Source of the DNA: an uncultured Megasphaera sp.
Lineage (GTDB): Bacteria > Bacillota > Negativicutes > Veillonellales > Megasphaeraceae
Direction: 5' to 3'
Assembly: GCA_934193515.1 (NCBI GenBank)
Contig: CAKPVJ010000004.1
Location: 42,378-106,377, forward strand
Length of the DNA: 64,000 nt
Shown one piece after another: positions 16,298-25,371 of this stretch. Within the stretch, counting starts at the first letter, position 1. Each line of letters starts with the position of its first letter. The notes under the pieces were generated by a model that did no database searches, was not told the DNA's origin, and was given only the letters and a program-made list of their open reading frames with translations. The position numbers and the translations under genes are program-made.

Positions 16298-16359
16298 CAT
16301 GAACCTGCAGAAGTAAAACGTTTATTGTCATCGGGCTAAAAAACTTTAGGCAGATTGTA

Positions 16360-16389
16360 TTGACAAGATATAGGCGAAAGGTATACAAT
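16360..16389 (+). promoter_or_regulatory. Promoter of the second aromatic leader / aro operon
   Basis: TTGACA at 16360-16365 and TATACAAT at 16382-16389, the same elements and spacing as at 14389-14418. Confidence 0.8.
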
Positions 16390-16432
16390 AACACCAGCGA
16401 GTTTTTGAAATTGCACAAAGGGAGTTATCCAA

Positions 16433-16603
16433 ATGAAAAATATCTCATTCATACATGATGCAATTGAATACGTCTTTACATACTTTAGCTGGGGCTATCT
16501 TTATTTTAGCGCTGGCTATTTTTGCTACGACAAATTCTATAAGCAGCATGTACACATGAGAAGACTTCAACCGATAGCATCGCTTAGTTCTTTAGCAGGA
16601 TAA
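16433..16603 (+). CDS. Aromatic-rich leader peptide 2 (56 aa), attenuator of the aro operon
   Basis: 56-residue ORF with AGGGAG at 16419-16424 upstream. Residues 13-36 run Y-V-F-T-Y-F-S-W-G-Y-L-Y-F and then SAGYFCYDKFY, giving fourteen Phe/Tyr/Trp codons in 24. It is paralogous to leader 1 in promoter, ribosome binding context (ATCCAAATG), peptide core and terminator. The downstream genes make phenylalanine and tyrosine and supply chorismate for tryptophan, which is what such a codon set would monitor. This is strong circumstantial evidence for ribosome-mediated attenuation. Confidence 0.85.
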   Translation: MKNISFIHDAIEYVFTYFSWGYLYFSAGYFCYDKFYKQHVHMRRLQPIASLSSLAG

Positions 16604-16641
16604 AAGAACAGCTGTAATTCACTTTTGATTGAAATAACCAG

Positions 16642-16668
16642 GCAGGCTCATGTGAGCCTGCTTTTTTT
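16642..16668 (+). terminator. Attenuator terminator 2
   Basis: GCAGGCTCA-TG-TGAGCCTGC hairpin plus seven T, 38 bases after the leader stop and 21 bases before aroF. Between the stop codon and this hairpin GTTCTTT/AAAGAAC (about 16587-16609) can form another stem, a possible part of the antitermination switch. Confidence 0.9.
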
Positions 16669-16689
16669 ATTATGAAGGGATGAGGAAAC

Positions 16690-17706
16690 ATGATTATTGT
16701 ACTAAAACCAAACGCACCGAAAGAATTTACAGATAAACTGACAGCCATGATTCGCGCGAAGGGCTTGCAGATAGATATTAGTAAAGGCGCCCGCAAGACA
16801 CTGCTGGGACTCGTCGGCAACACGGCGGCGATTGATGAAGACCAAATTCGCGGCTATGAATATGTAGAAAATGTCATCCGCGTAGAAGAACCGTACAAAC
16901 GGGCCAGTCGGGCATTTCATCCGGAAGACACAGTCATTCAGGTCGGCAATACGCAAATCGGCGGCAAACAACTCGCCATCATGGCAGGCCCCTGCTCTGT
17001 CGAATCGCCGGAACAAATTGAAGGCATTGCCAGAGACATTAAAGCATCAGGAGCGACGATGCTTCGCGGCGGCGCCTTCAAGCCCCGCACTTCGCCGTAC
17101 TCCTTCCAGGGACTGCGGGATAAAGGCTTGGATATGCTGTGCCAAGCCGGTAAAAAAGCAGGCCTGCCCGTCGTCACGGAAATCATGTCGGCCGACAAGC
17201 TCGACCTCTTTTTGGATGATAACGTAGACATTATCCAAATCGGCGCCCGCAACATGCAGAATTTTGATTTACTGAAAGCTGTCGGCAAAATCAACAAACC
17301 GGTCCTCCTCAAACGGGGATTATGCGCGACCATTGAAGAATGGCTCATGTCGGCAGAATACATTATGGCCGGCGGCAACCACAATGTCATTTTATGCGAA
17401 CGCGGCATTCGTACTTTTGAAACGTACACGAGAAATACGCTGGATTTGAGTGCTGTGCTGGCTGTCAAGCATCAGAGCCATTTGCCGGTCATCGTAGACC
17501 CCAGTCATGCAACGGGCAAACGCTGGATGGTAGAAGCACTGGCCAAAGCGGCTGTAGCAGCCGGCGCAGACGGCATTATGGTAGAAGTACACAACGACCC
17601 GGCAAACGCTTGGTGTGACGGTGCGCAGTCGATTACACCGCAGATGTTTGACCATTTGATGCAGTCTCTGCGGCAGATTGCACCGATTGTAGGCAGAGAA
17701 GTATAA
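16690..17706 (+). CDS. aroF: DAHP synthase, AroF/AroAI-beta type with N-terminal regulatory domain
   Basis: 338 aa. Residues about 1-70 form the ferredoxin-like regulatory domain known from Thermotoga-type enzymes (IIVLKPNAPKEFTDKLTA); the catalytic TIM barrel follows (MAGPCSVESPEQI, LRGGAFKPRTSPYSFQG, QIGARNMQNFDLLKAVG, ILCERGIRTFE, VDPSHATGKR). First gene of the eight-gene aromatic operon and directly behind attenuator 2. The N-terminal domain is the usual site of feedback inhibition by Tyr or Phe in this class, so control may act at both transcript and protein level. Confidence 0.95.
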   Translation: MIIVLKPNAPKEFTDKLTAMIRAKGLQIDISKGARKTLLGLVGNTAAIDEDQIRGYEYVENVIRVEEPYKRASRAFHPEDTVIQVGNTQIGGKQLAIMAGPCSVESPEQIEGIARDIKASGATMLRGGAFKPRTSPYSFQGLRDKGLDMLCQAGKKAGLPVVTEIMSADKLDLFLDDNVDIIQIGARNMQNFDLLKAVGKINKPVLLKRGLCATIEEWLMSAEYIMAGGNHNVILCERGIRTFETYTRNTLDLSAVLAVKHQSHLPVIVDPSHATGKRWMVEALAKAAVAAGADGIMVEVHNDPANAWCDGAQSITPQMFDHLMQSLRQIAPIVGREV

Positions 17707-17746
17707 TACAAAATAGAAGCAGTGTGATACATAACGGGGGTAGACC

Positions 17747-18634
17747 ATGGAAAATGGAGACAGCAGTTTTTTTACAAACCAAACGATAGGAATTATAGGA
17801 CTGGGCCTGATTGGCGGTTCGTATGCCAAAGGGCTGCGGCGTCTGGGCGTGCAGCATATTTTGGCAGTTGATATCGATGAAGACACACTGGCGCAGGCAA
17901 AGGCGGACGGCGTGATTGATGAAGGATATACCGCAGGGACGGATGCGTTGCAGCAAGCGGATATGCTGATTTTCTGTATGGCAGCAGATGCGATGATTGC
18001 CTTTATTGCAGACAATGTGGTACATTTTAAAGAAGACGTGCTGCTGACGGATGTCGCCGGCATCAAGGGGAATACGGCAGAACAAATACGCCGCCTTTTG
18101 CCGGACAGCATGGATTTCGTGCCCGGTCATCCCATGGCAGGCCGGGAAGGCCGGGGCTATGGCATGGCGCAGGCAGAAATTTTCCACAAGGCCAATTATA
18201 TTATTGTGCCGACGCCAGGTAATACGCCGGCTCATATCCAAAGTATTCGGGATATGGCTAAAGCCTTGGGATGCTCACACGTCGTAACGGTAGATCCGCA
18301 GGAACACGATCAGTTCATTGCGTATACGAGCAGTCTGCCGCACGTTTTGGCTACGGCTCTTGTCAACAGTGACGCCATGAATCCGTTGACAAAATTTTTT
18401 GTTGCCGGCAGTTTCCGCGATGGAACACGCGTTGCGGACATTAACGCCCCCTTATGGACGCAGTTGTTTTTGTCCAACAAGGACAATCTTTTGTATGAAA
18501 TCCGTCGCTTCAGCGATTCACTGCGTGCGTTTTCGATTATGCTGGAGCAGGAAGACGCTAAAAATATGACCCAGTATTTGCAGCAAGCCGCTATGCGGAG
18601 AAGGGAATTAGTTCATGAAACAAATATACGTTGA
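17747..18634 (+). CDS. tyrA: Prephenate dehydrogenase
   Basis: 295 aa. NAD-binding Rossmann motif GIIGLGLIGGSYAKGL (about residues 14-29), then DVAGIKG and VPGHPMAGREGRGYG, typical of TyrA, which oxidatively decarboxylates prephenate to 4-hydroxyphenylpyruvate for tyrosine. No chorismate mutase domain is fused to it. It follows aroF by 40 bases (ribosome binding site in GGGGGTAGACC) and overlaps aroB by 20 bases. Confidence 0.94.
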   Translation: MENGDSSFFTNQTIGIIGLGLIGGSYAKGLRRLGVQHILAVDIDEDTLAQAKADGVIDEGYTAGTDALQQADMLIFCMAADAMIAFIADNVVHFKEDVLLTDVAGIKGNTAEQIRRLLPDSMDFVPGHPMAGREGRGYGMAQAEIFHKANYIIVPTPGNTPAHIQSIRDMAKALGCSHVVTVDPQEHDQFIAYTSSLPHVLATALVNSDAMNPLTKFFVAGSFRDGTRVADINAPLWTQLFLSNKDNLLYEIRRFSDSLRAFSIMLEQEDAKNMTQYLQQAAMRRRELVHETNIR

Positions 18635-19688
18635 TTTAGGAAAAGATTCCTATACGATTACCATAGAAAATGGGCTGTTGGACCGTGCCGGCAGTTATGT
18701 GCGAAGCCTGACCAAGGCGCAGCACGTCGCTGTTATCAGTGACGATACCGTAGACAGCTTATACGGCAGCCGGCTGGAAAAGACCTTGCAGAATGAAGGA
18801 TTCTGCGTGCATCGGCTCATTTTTCCGGCAGGAGAAAAAAGCAAAAACAGCAGTGAATTATTAACATTATATAAAAAGTTATCTGACGCAGGCATGACGC
18901 GCAGCGACTGCATTATTACTTTTGGCGGCGGCGTAGTCGGCGATTTGGGCGGCTTTGCGGCGGCGACCTTTTTGCGGGGCATTCCGTTCATTCAAATACC
19001 GACGACGATTATTTCGCAGGTAGACAGCAGTGTCGGCGGCAAAGTAGGCATTGACCTGCCGAGCGGCAAAAACCAGGCAGGCAGTTTTTACCAGCCCAAA
19101 GGCGTGCTCATTGACCCGGATTTGCTGCAGACGCTGCCCAAACGGTTTATTCATGACGGACTGGGTGAAGTCATCAAATACGGCTGTATTCAAGATGCCA
19201 AACTATTTGAACTGCTGGAACAAGCAAATGACGACACGATTGCGGCGTATTGGGAAGATATTATTGAATGCTGCTGCGCCATCAAAGCGCGCATCGTGGA
19301 ACGAGATGTATTGGATTTGGGAGAACGGATGCTGCTCAACTTTGGCCATACCATTGGTCATGCCATTGAACGCTGTTACGGCTATGGCTACTACACGCAC
19401 GGTGAAGGCGTAGCGGCCGGCATGGTCATGCTCACGGCCGTAACGGAACAGATGGGAATTACCCAAGCCGGGACGACAGCACGGCTGGCCCGGGTCGTCA
19501 AAAAATATGGCCTGCCTGTCCAAGTAGCCGCTGCAGCAGACGACTTGCTGCAGTATATCAGCAACGATAAGAAAAAGAGAGGCAGTCAAATTACATTGAT
19601 TGTCCTGCAGCAAATTGGCAAAAGCAAACTCCTTCCTATACAGGCAGAAGAATTGCCGAAATATATACGAAAGGCAGATATAGAATAA
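18615..19688 (+). CDS. aroB: 3-dehydroquinate synthase
   Basis: 357 aa. NAD- and metal-dependent cyclisation of DAHP to 3-dehydroquinate. Motifs are FPAGEKSKN, TFGGGVVGDLGGFAA, QIPTTIISQVDSSVGGKVGID, EVIKYG, LNFGHTIGHAIE and THGEGVAAGM, including the metal-binding Glu and His residues. The start overlaps the end of tyrA, implying translational coupling, and aroA begins right after its stop. Confidence 0.96.
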   Translation: MKQIYVDLGKDSYTITIENGLLDRAGSYVRSLTKAQHVAVISDDTVDSLYGSRLEKTLQNEGFCVHRLIFPAGEKSKNSSELLTLYKKLSDAGMTRSDCIITFGGGVVGDLGGFAAATFLRGIPFIQIPTTIISQVDSSVGGKVGIDLPSGKNQAGSFYQPKGVLIDPDLLQTLPKRFIHDGLGEVIKYGCIQDAKLFELLEQANDDTIAAYWEDIIECCCAIKARIVERDVLDLGERMLLNFGHTIGHAIERCYGYGYYTHGEGVAAGMVMLTAVTEQMGITQAGTTARLARVVKKYGLPVQVAAAADDLLQYISNDKKKRGSQITLIVLQQIGKSKLLPIQAEELPKYIRKADIE

Positions 19689-20975
19689 ATGAATATATGT
19701 ATTACACCCAAAGCACTCAGCGGTACAGTGGCTATTCCGTCTTCCAAAAGCATCGGTCATCGGGAGCTGATTTGCGCGGCCCTGGCTGAAGGCGAAAGTA
19801 TCGTCGAAAATATTTCTGTTTCTCAGGATATTGAAGCGACATGCCGTGTACTGCAGGCCTTGGGGGCTAAGATAGAAGAAATCCCGTCTGCCTATCCGGG
19901 GCGCACGGCGTATCGCGTCCAGGGCGGCGTGCGGCAGCAGGAAAAAGCCGTCACGGCAGACTGCTGTGAGTCCGGCTCGACGCTGCGCTTTCTCATTCCA
20001 GTCAGTCTGCTCCATGACCAGACCGTGACGTTTGTCGGCCAGGGTAAACTGCCCAAGCGGCCGTTGGACCCGTATTATCAAATCTTTGCAGACCATCAGA
20101 TTGCCTATACGCTGACGGACGGCGGCCTGCCCTTGACGATTCAGGGAAAACTGCAGCCAGGCCGCTATGCGTTGGCAGGCAATGTCAGTTCTCAGTTTTT
20201 TACAGGCCTGCTGCTGACCCTGCCGCTGCTGGACGGCGATTCGGTATTGGAAAGCACGACGGCATTGGAATCCCTCAGCTATGTAACGATGACCTTGGAC
20301 TGCATGGCACGCCACGGCGTGCAGGTACAGTGGGATGGCAAAAATATGTTCCGTATTCCGGGAAACCAGTCCTACCGGCCAGGTGCATACACCGTCGAAG
20401 GCGACTATTCACAGGCTGCGTTTTGGCTGTCTGCCGGACTTCTTGGCAGGCCCGTGACTTGTACGGGACTGCGGCAGCATTCTTCGCAGGGCGATGAAGC
20501 GATTGTTTCCATTTTGCAGGATATGGGCGGTGCCGTTACCTATGCAGCAGAAGGAGTACAGGCTATGCCCAGCCCAACGGCAGGCAGAACCATTGATGTA
20601 GAAGACTGCCCTGATTTGGTACCCGTACTGGCGGTGATTGCTTCCTGCAGCAGCGGAGTGACGCATATTACCCATGCGGCGAGAGTGCGGCTGAAAGAAT
20701 GTGACCGCCTGCATGCGATGGCTGTCGAGCTGAACAAAATCGGCGCGCACATAGAAGAAGAACCGGAAGGCCTCGTGATACACGGCGTGTCCGGCTTTAC
20801 CGGCGGCACCGTCGATGGCTGGAATGACCATCGTATAGCGATGGCACTGGCAGTCGCTTCACAGCGGTGTCAGCAGCCGCTGACGATTACTGGCGCGTCC
20901 TGCGTTCGCAAATCCTATCCTGCGTTTTGGGAAGATTTTGCGGTGCTGGGCGGCGAATATGAACAGAGAGGATAG
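19689..20975 (+). CDS. aroA: 3-phosphoshikimate 1-carboxyvinyltransferase (EPSP synthase)
   Basis: 428 aa, the usual length. PSSKSIGHRELICAALA near the N-terminus (PEP/S3P-binding Lys-Ser), CCESGSTLRFLIP, GNVSSQFFTGLLLTLP, GDYSQAAFWL and LKECDRLHAMAVEL are family landmarks. The phosphate loop usually read as LFLGNAGTA is CCESGSTLRF here, a class II-like form. Sixth step of the shikimate pathway. Tightly packed between aroB and aroC. Confidence 0.95.
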   Translation: MNICITPKALSGTVAIPSSKSIGHRELICAALAEGESIVENISVSQDIEATCRVLQALGAKIEEIPSAYPGRTAYRVQGGVRQQEKAVTADCCESGSTLRFLIPVSLLHDQTVTFVGQGKLPKRPLDPYYQIFADHQIAYTLTDGGLPLTIQGKLQPGRYALAGNVSSQFFTGLLLTLPLLDGDSVLESTTALESLSYVTMTLDCMARHGVQVQWDGKNMFRIPGNQSYRPGAYTVEGDYSQAAFWLSAGLLGRPVTCTGLRQHSSQGDEAIVSILQDMGGAVTYAAEGVQAMPSPTAGRTIDVEDCPDLVPVLAVIASCSSGVTHITHAARVRLKECDRLHAMAVELNKIGAHIEEEPEGLVIHGVSGFTGGTVDGWNDHRIAMALAVASQRCQQPLTITGASCVRKSYPAFWEDFAVLGGEYEQRG

Positions 20976-20978
20976 CAG

Positions 20979-22064
20979 ATGAATACATTTGGCAAGTATA
21001 CGACAGTGACTATTTTCGGTGAATCCCATGGCACGGCTATCGGTGCCGTCTTGGACGGTCTGCCGTCAGGAGAAGCCATTGACTGGGATGCGGTCCGCAC
21101 GGAAATGGCACGGCGCGCGCCGGGAAAAAATGCCCTTTCTACGGCGCGGTCTGAAAAAGATGCTTTTACCATAGACAGCGGCTATTTTAACGGCCATACG
21201 ACGGGAACACCGCTTTGCATGCGCATCGTCAACGGCGACCATCATTCTAAAGATTATGACCAGCTGCGTCATGTGATGCGGCCCGGTCATGCCGATTACA
21301 GCGGCAAAATTCGTTATAACGGCTATAATGATTATCGCGGCGGCGGCCACTTTTCCGGCCGTCTGACAGCACCGCTTGTATTTGCCGGTGCCGTTGCGTC
21401 ACAACTATTAGCACGTCATGGCATATCCATTGGTTCTCATATTTTACAAATTGGCAGTGTATGCGACAGGAATTTTTCTCCGCTGGGAGAAGAAACAACG
21501 CTCTTGCAGCACTTGAAATCCCACACTCTGCCTGTGCTGGATACCGATAAAGCGAAAGCAATGGAAGCCGAAATCCTGGCGGCAAAACAAGAACAGGATT
21601 CCGTCGGCGGCATCATCGAATGCATTATACAGGGCCTGCCTGCAGGCATGGGAGATCCTTTCTTTGATTCTGTAGAAAGTCAGCTCAGTCAGATGATGTT
21701 TTCCATTCCGGCTGTCAAAGGCATTGAATTTGGCGACGGCTTTGCGTTGGCAGCGATGCGGGCATCGCAGGCCAATGATGCCTTCTATTATGAAAAGGAA
21801 CAGGTCAAAACCAAAACCAATCACAATGGCGGCATCAACGGCGGTATTACCAACGGCATGCCTGTCCTATTTCGGCTGGCAGTCAAGCCGACACCGTCTA
21901 TCAGTCAGCCCCAGCAGACCATAGATACGGATACTCAAAAAAACTGTACGCTGGAAATTACGGGCAGACATGACCCATGCATTGTGCAGCGGGCTGTACC
22001 TGTCGTAGAAGCGGCGGCCGCATGGACACTGCTGGATATGTATATTGGCGCGAAAAGGATGTGA
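20979..22064 (+). CDS. aroC: Chorismate synthase
   Basis: 361 aa. FMN-dependent elimination of phosphate from EPSP to give chorismate. Signature regions are FGESHGTAIGAVLDGLPSG, RPGHADYSGKIRYNGYNDYRGGGHFSGRLTAP and RHDPCIVQRAVPVVEA. Starts three bases after aroA (GAGAGGATAG as ribosome binding site). Confidence 0.96.
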   Translation: MNTFGKYTTVTIFGESHGTAIGAVLDGLPSGEAIDWDAVRTEMARRAPGKNALSTARSEKDAFTIDSGYFNGHTTGTPLCMRIVNGDHHSKDYDQLRHVMRPGHADYSGKIRYNGYNDYRGGGHFSGRLTAPLVFAGAVASQLLARHGISIGSHILQIGSVCDRNFSPLGEETTLLQHLKSHTLPVLDTDKAKAMEAEILAAKQEQDSVGGIIECIIQGLPAGMGDPFFDSVESQLSQMMFSIPAVKGIEFGDGFALAAMRASQANDAFYYEKEQVKTKTNHNGGINGGITNGMPVLFRLAVKPTPSISQPQQTIDTDTQKNCTLEITGRHDPCIVQRAVPVVEAAAAWTLLDMYIGAKRM

Positions 22065-22068
22065 AACT

Positions 22069-22944
22069 ATGTCCGTTGATGAGTATAGTATGCCTGTAGG
22101 ATGTTTTGGCACGCCCGGTTCCTACAGTTATCGGGCTATGAAAGAACATTTTGCAGGAAAATCCATACAGCCGTCCTATTATGGCCAGTTTGCCGATTTG
22201 GTGCAGGCTGTCGCTGACGGCACCGTCCGCTATGGCGTACTTCCTATTGAAAACTCCACAACCGGCGGCATTACGGAAGTATACGATTTGATACACCGGC
22301 TGAACTGTCATATTGTCGGCGAAAAATACGTTAAAGTCGAACATCATTTACTGACCATACCGGGGACCCGGCTGGAAGATATTCATACGGTATATTCACA
22401 TCCCCAGGGATTGGCGCAGTGCCGCAATTATTTTAATACCCATCCGGACTGGAAGTTACAGCCGTATTTCAGTACATCGCAAAGCGCGCAGCTGGTGCAG
22501 AAAGAGCAGTGCCATGCTATCGCCGCTGTGGCCAACAGTACGGCCGCAGAAATGTACGGTCTGACGATGCTGGAACGCAATATCAATGACAACCATACGA
22601 ATTTTACCCGCTTTTTTGTCATTGCGCCGCAGGCCGAAGACATCGAAGGCGCAGATAAAATCACGCTGGTCTTGACCGTACATCATGCGCCCGGTGCGTT
22701 GTACCATGTCTTGGGTCATTTCTTTTATAATGATATGAATATGACCCATTTGGAATCACGGCCCATCGAAGGACATCCCTTTGAGTATTTTTTCCATATT
22801 GATGTCATGGGGAGCCTCCAAGATCCGGGCGTAGTACGTACGCTGCGTGCGTTGGAGCGAACTTGCAAGTATTTCAAAATATTGGGAAATTACCCGGCTG
22901 ACACAGAAGGGATGATGCAGAATGAAATTAGGATTAATCGGTGA
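22069..22944 (+). CDS. pheA: Prephenate dehydratase
   Basis: 291 aa. Catalytic domain residues about 8-185 (GCFGTPGSYSYRAMKEHF, LPIENSTTGGITEVYDLI, VEHHLL, NFTRFFVIA) followed by an ACT regulatory domain (KITLVLTVHHAPGALYHVL, LESRPIEGHPFEYFFHIDV) that in this family senses phenylalanine. Contains no chorismate mutase domain. AAGGAT before ATG 22069 favours it over the upstream TTG 22045 that lies inside aroC. Overlaps aroE by 23 bases. Confidence 0.95.
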   Translation: MSVDEYSMPVGCFGTPGSYSYRAMKEHFAGKSIQPSYYGQFADLVQAVADGTVRYGVLPIENSTTGGITEVYDLIHRLNCHIVGEKYVKVEHHLLTIPGTRLEDIHTVYSHPQGLAQCRNYFNTHPDWKLQPYFSTSQSAQLVQKEQCHAIAAVANSTAAEMYGLTMLERNINDNHTNFTRFFVIAPQAEDIEGADKITLVLTVHHAPGALYHVLGHFFYNDMNMTHLESRPIEGHPFEYFFHIDVMGSLQDPGVVRTLRALERTCKYFKILGNYPADTEGMMQNEIRINR

Positions 22945-23746
22945 AAAATTAGGACACAGCCAATCCCCAGCCATACATACCAAGCTGTTTCAGCTGTTAG
23001 GTATACAAGGAACATATGATTTGATTGAAATGAACCGCCGAGATGTGCCGAATGAATTAATTCGTCTAAAACGAGAAGGCTATGTAGGACTTAATGTAAC
23101 GATTCCTTATAAAATAGAAGTCATGCCGTTTTTGGCAGATATTGCCCACGAAGCGCAGGTCATCGGGGCAGTGAATACGATTTATCTGACAGGTGAAGGA
23201 AACTTTGGCTATAATACAGATTACAGCGGCTTTGGCCGGTCCTTGGATCACGCAGGGATTGCCGTTCAAGACAAAGAATGCGTCGTCTTGGGGACAGGCG
23301 GTGCAGCCCGCGCCATTGTCAAATGTTTATACGATAAAGGCGCTCGGACGATTACCATTGCCTCGCGCAATCCGCAAGAAAAATCAGAATTTGCAGCCTT
23401 TGCCAACAAATTAAAAGGCCGGATGGTCTCCTATGACGAACTGGCAGATAAAAAAGACGGCGATGTGCTGGTCAACTGTACGCCTGTGGGCATGTATCCG
23501 AATATAGACGCATCCCCTGTTTCTAAAACCATTGCGGCTATGTATCCAGCCGTTGTTGATTTGATTTACAATCCGAAAACTACGCGCATTCTTCAATATG
23601 CGCAGCAACAGGGAGCCAAGACACTGAACGGCATGTATATGCTCGTAGCACAGGCAATTGGCTCAGAAGAAATTTGGCAGGAACGGCGGATTGACGGCGC
23701 TGTTATTGAAGAAATCGCGAAGGAGATGGAAAAACAATATGAATAA
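22922..23746 (+). CDS. aroE: Shikimate dehydrogenase (biosynthetic)
   Basis: 274 aa. NADP-dependent reduction of 3-dehydroshikimate. LIGEKLGHSQSPAIHTKLF (the SxS shikimate carboxylate contacts), NVTIPYKIEVMPFL (catalytic Lys), NTIYL and NTDYSGF, GTGGAARAIVKCL (Rossmann loop) and NCTPVGMYP are all present. Located inside the aro operon, in contrast to the second AroE-like protein in the LysR cluster. Its end overlaps aroK by 8 bases. Confidence 0.94.
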   Translation: MKLGLIGEKLGHSQSPAIHTKLFQLLGIQGTYDLIEMNRRDVPNELIRLKREGYVGLNVTIPYKIEVMPFLADIAHEAQVIGAVNTIYLTGEGNFGYNTDYSGFGRSLDHAGIAVQDKECVVLGTGGAARAIVKCLYDKGARTITIASRNPQEKSEFAAFANKLKGRMVSYDELADKKDGDVLVNCTPVGMYPNIDASPVSKTIAAMYPAVVDLIYNPKTTRILQYAQQQGAKTLNGMYMLVAQAIGSEEIWQERRIDGAVIEEIAKEMEKQYE

Positions 23747-24242
23747 AGAAAAAAACATTGTTATTATTGGCATGCCTGGAAGCGGAAAAACGACGTTTGG
23801 TAAAGCAGCAGCCCAAAAGCTGCAGCGTCCTTTTTATGATGCCGATGATTTTGTTGTAGAACAAGAAGGAAAAACAATAAAAGAAATGTTTGCTGTCAGT
23901 GAAGCGTATTTTCGCGATGCCGAATCACGGGCAGCCAAGGCACTGTCAGAAAAAAAGGGCATTGTCATAGCCTGCGGCGGCGGTGTCATCAAACGGCCTG
24001 TCAATATAGAAACATTTAAAAAGACCGGCGTCGTCATCTTTATCGACCGTACGCCGGATGATATCGTTACGGATGTCGATGTAGCCAGCCGTCCGCTGCT
24101 CAAAGACGGCAAACAAAAAGTCTACGATTTATATAAAGAACGGATTGACTTGTACCGTGCGGCAGCAGATTATACGATTACCAACGACAAACCGATATCG
24201 GTTATTCTGGATGAATTGACTGCCTTGATAGAAAGTTTGTAA
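23739..24242 (+). CDS. aroK: Shikimate kinase
   Basis: 167 aa. P-loop GMPGSGKTTFGKAAA (residues about 10-24), DADDFVVEQEGKTIKEMF (shikimate-binding Asp), FRDAESRAAKAL, CGGGVIKRPVN and DRTPDDIVTDVDVASRPLL (lid region). The ATG at 23739 gives the normal kinase N-terminus MNKEKNIVIIG. Last gene of the aromatic operon and followed by a strong terminator. Confidence 0.94.
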   Translation: MNKEKNIVIIGMPGSGKTTFGKAAAQKLQRPFYDADDFVVEQEGKTIKEMFAVSEAYFRDAESRAAKALSEKKGIVIACGGGVIKRPVNIETFKKTGVVIFIDRTPDDIVTDVDVASRPLLKDGKQKVYDLYKERIDLYRAAADYTITNDKPISVILDELTALIESL

Positions 24243-24267
24243 TCATAAGTACAAAGTATTAACATAG

Positions 24268-24312
24268 AAAAAGACCCTTATGCAAGATCATACTTCGCAT
24301 AAGGGTCTTTTT
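24268..24312. terminator. Terminator of the aro operon (bidirectional shape)
   Basis: AAAAAGACCCTTATGC pairs with GCATAAGGGTCTTTTT, giving a T tail on either strand. It also lies downstream of the minus-strand LysR gene. Confidence 0.9.
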
Positions 24313-24450
24313 GACGTATCATTGGGAAAAAATACCGAAAAAGATGGGTGTATGTAGCCAAAGATACGTTTTTTTTCTTCAAAATTCCATATAAATTATC
24401 TATCAATTCATAAAAAATATCTAACTATTTGTTTGGCTAATTATTCGCGT

Positions 24451-25335
24451 TTAATGTAATTGACTGACATCTATGACAAATTTGCAAAAGTTTTGTACGA
24501 CAGGCGGCAAATAAATTTGCTTATTGGTAATCATGTAAAACTTTCGTTCATACTGCGGATATGAAATCGGCAGTATTTTAACATTGAGCTGCAGCAGTAA
24601 ATCCATAAAGGGAACAACGGAAATGCCGAAATTGCGGGCGACCATACCGGCAATGACTTCGTCTTCAGAGATTTCGTAAGCAATATGCGGCTCGATGCCG
24701 GCACGTTCGAACATTTCATTGATAATCGTCCGCAGACCTGATTTTTTATTGAAAGCAATATACGGATACGGCGCAGTTTCCTTGAGGTTAATCGTATAAT
24801 GGTCTGCCAGCGGATGTTCTTTGGGGACGATGAGAACCAGGTCTTGCTTTTCGATGGCTTCACAGTGAAAAGCCGTGCTGGCAACAGGTTTGGAGGCAAA
24901 AACAACGTCTAGTTTGTGCTCCAATAAATCCTGCAGGAGGCGGGGAGATAAATCGACTTCAAATGTAAACTCTACGTGATTATCGCCCATTTCGTTGTGA
25001 TAGCGGGCAATGAGCTCCGGAATATAATTGATGCCCAGTGTCCGCAGCAGGCCGATGCGTACCAGTCCTTCACCGCGGGCCGTGCGGGCAAGAGCCTGGA
25101 TGCCGTTGTCAAGTACATTCAGGGTATTTTCTGCCGTCATGAGAAACTGCCTGCCGCAGGTGGTTAGTTCGGTGTTTCTGTTGTGTTTTTCAAAAAGACG
25201 AACGCCCAATTCTTTTTCTAGTGTCGATATGGCATGACTAAGACTGGGCTGGGTAATACACAGCTGGGCTGCAGCTTTGGTATAGTGTTTTTCATGAGCT
25301 AGTTTTACGAAATATCTAAGTTGCGATAAATTCAT
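24451..25335 (-). CDS. LysR-family transcriptional regulator, divergent from the hydroaromatic cluster
   Basis: 294 aa. N-terminal winged helix-turn-helix (MNLSQLRYFVKLAHEKHYTKAAAQLCITQPSLSHAI split as LSQLRYFV and TKAAAQLCITQPSLSHAIS) and a periplasmic-binding-protein-like effector domain. Minus-strand AGGAGG (25349-25344) sets ATG 25335; the longer frame to 25368 has no such site. Its divergent placement suggests it controls the adjacent cluster in response to a cyclic acid such as shikimate or quinate; the ligand is inferred. Confidence 0.88.
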   Translation of the reverse strand: MNLSQLRYFVKLAHEKHYTKAAAQLCITQPSLSHAISTLEKELGVRLFEKHNRNTELTTCGRQFLMTAENTLNVLDNGIQALARTARGEGLVRIGLLRTLGINYIPELIARYHNEMGDNHVEFTFEVDLSPRLLQDLLEHKLDVVFASKPVASTAFHCEAIEKQDLVLIVPKEHPLADHYTINLKETAPYPYIAFNKKSGLRTIINEMFERAGIEPHIAYEISEDEVIAGMVARNFGISVVPFMDLLLQLNVKILPISYPQYERKFYMITNKQIYLPPVVQNFCKFVIDVSQLH

Positions 25336-25371
25336 AATACATTCCTCCTTGTCCAAAGTATACCACAACCT

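Noticed and set aside
16200..16418. N-terminal extension of the minus-strand DAHP synthase
   Set aside because: Covers its promoter and 5' UTR; the AGGAGG and family N-terminus place the start at 16199.
19203..20315. 370-aa minus-strand ORF over aroB and aroA
   Set aside because: Spans two clear genes on the other strand and has no recognisable domain.
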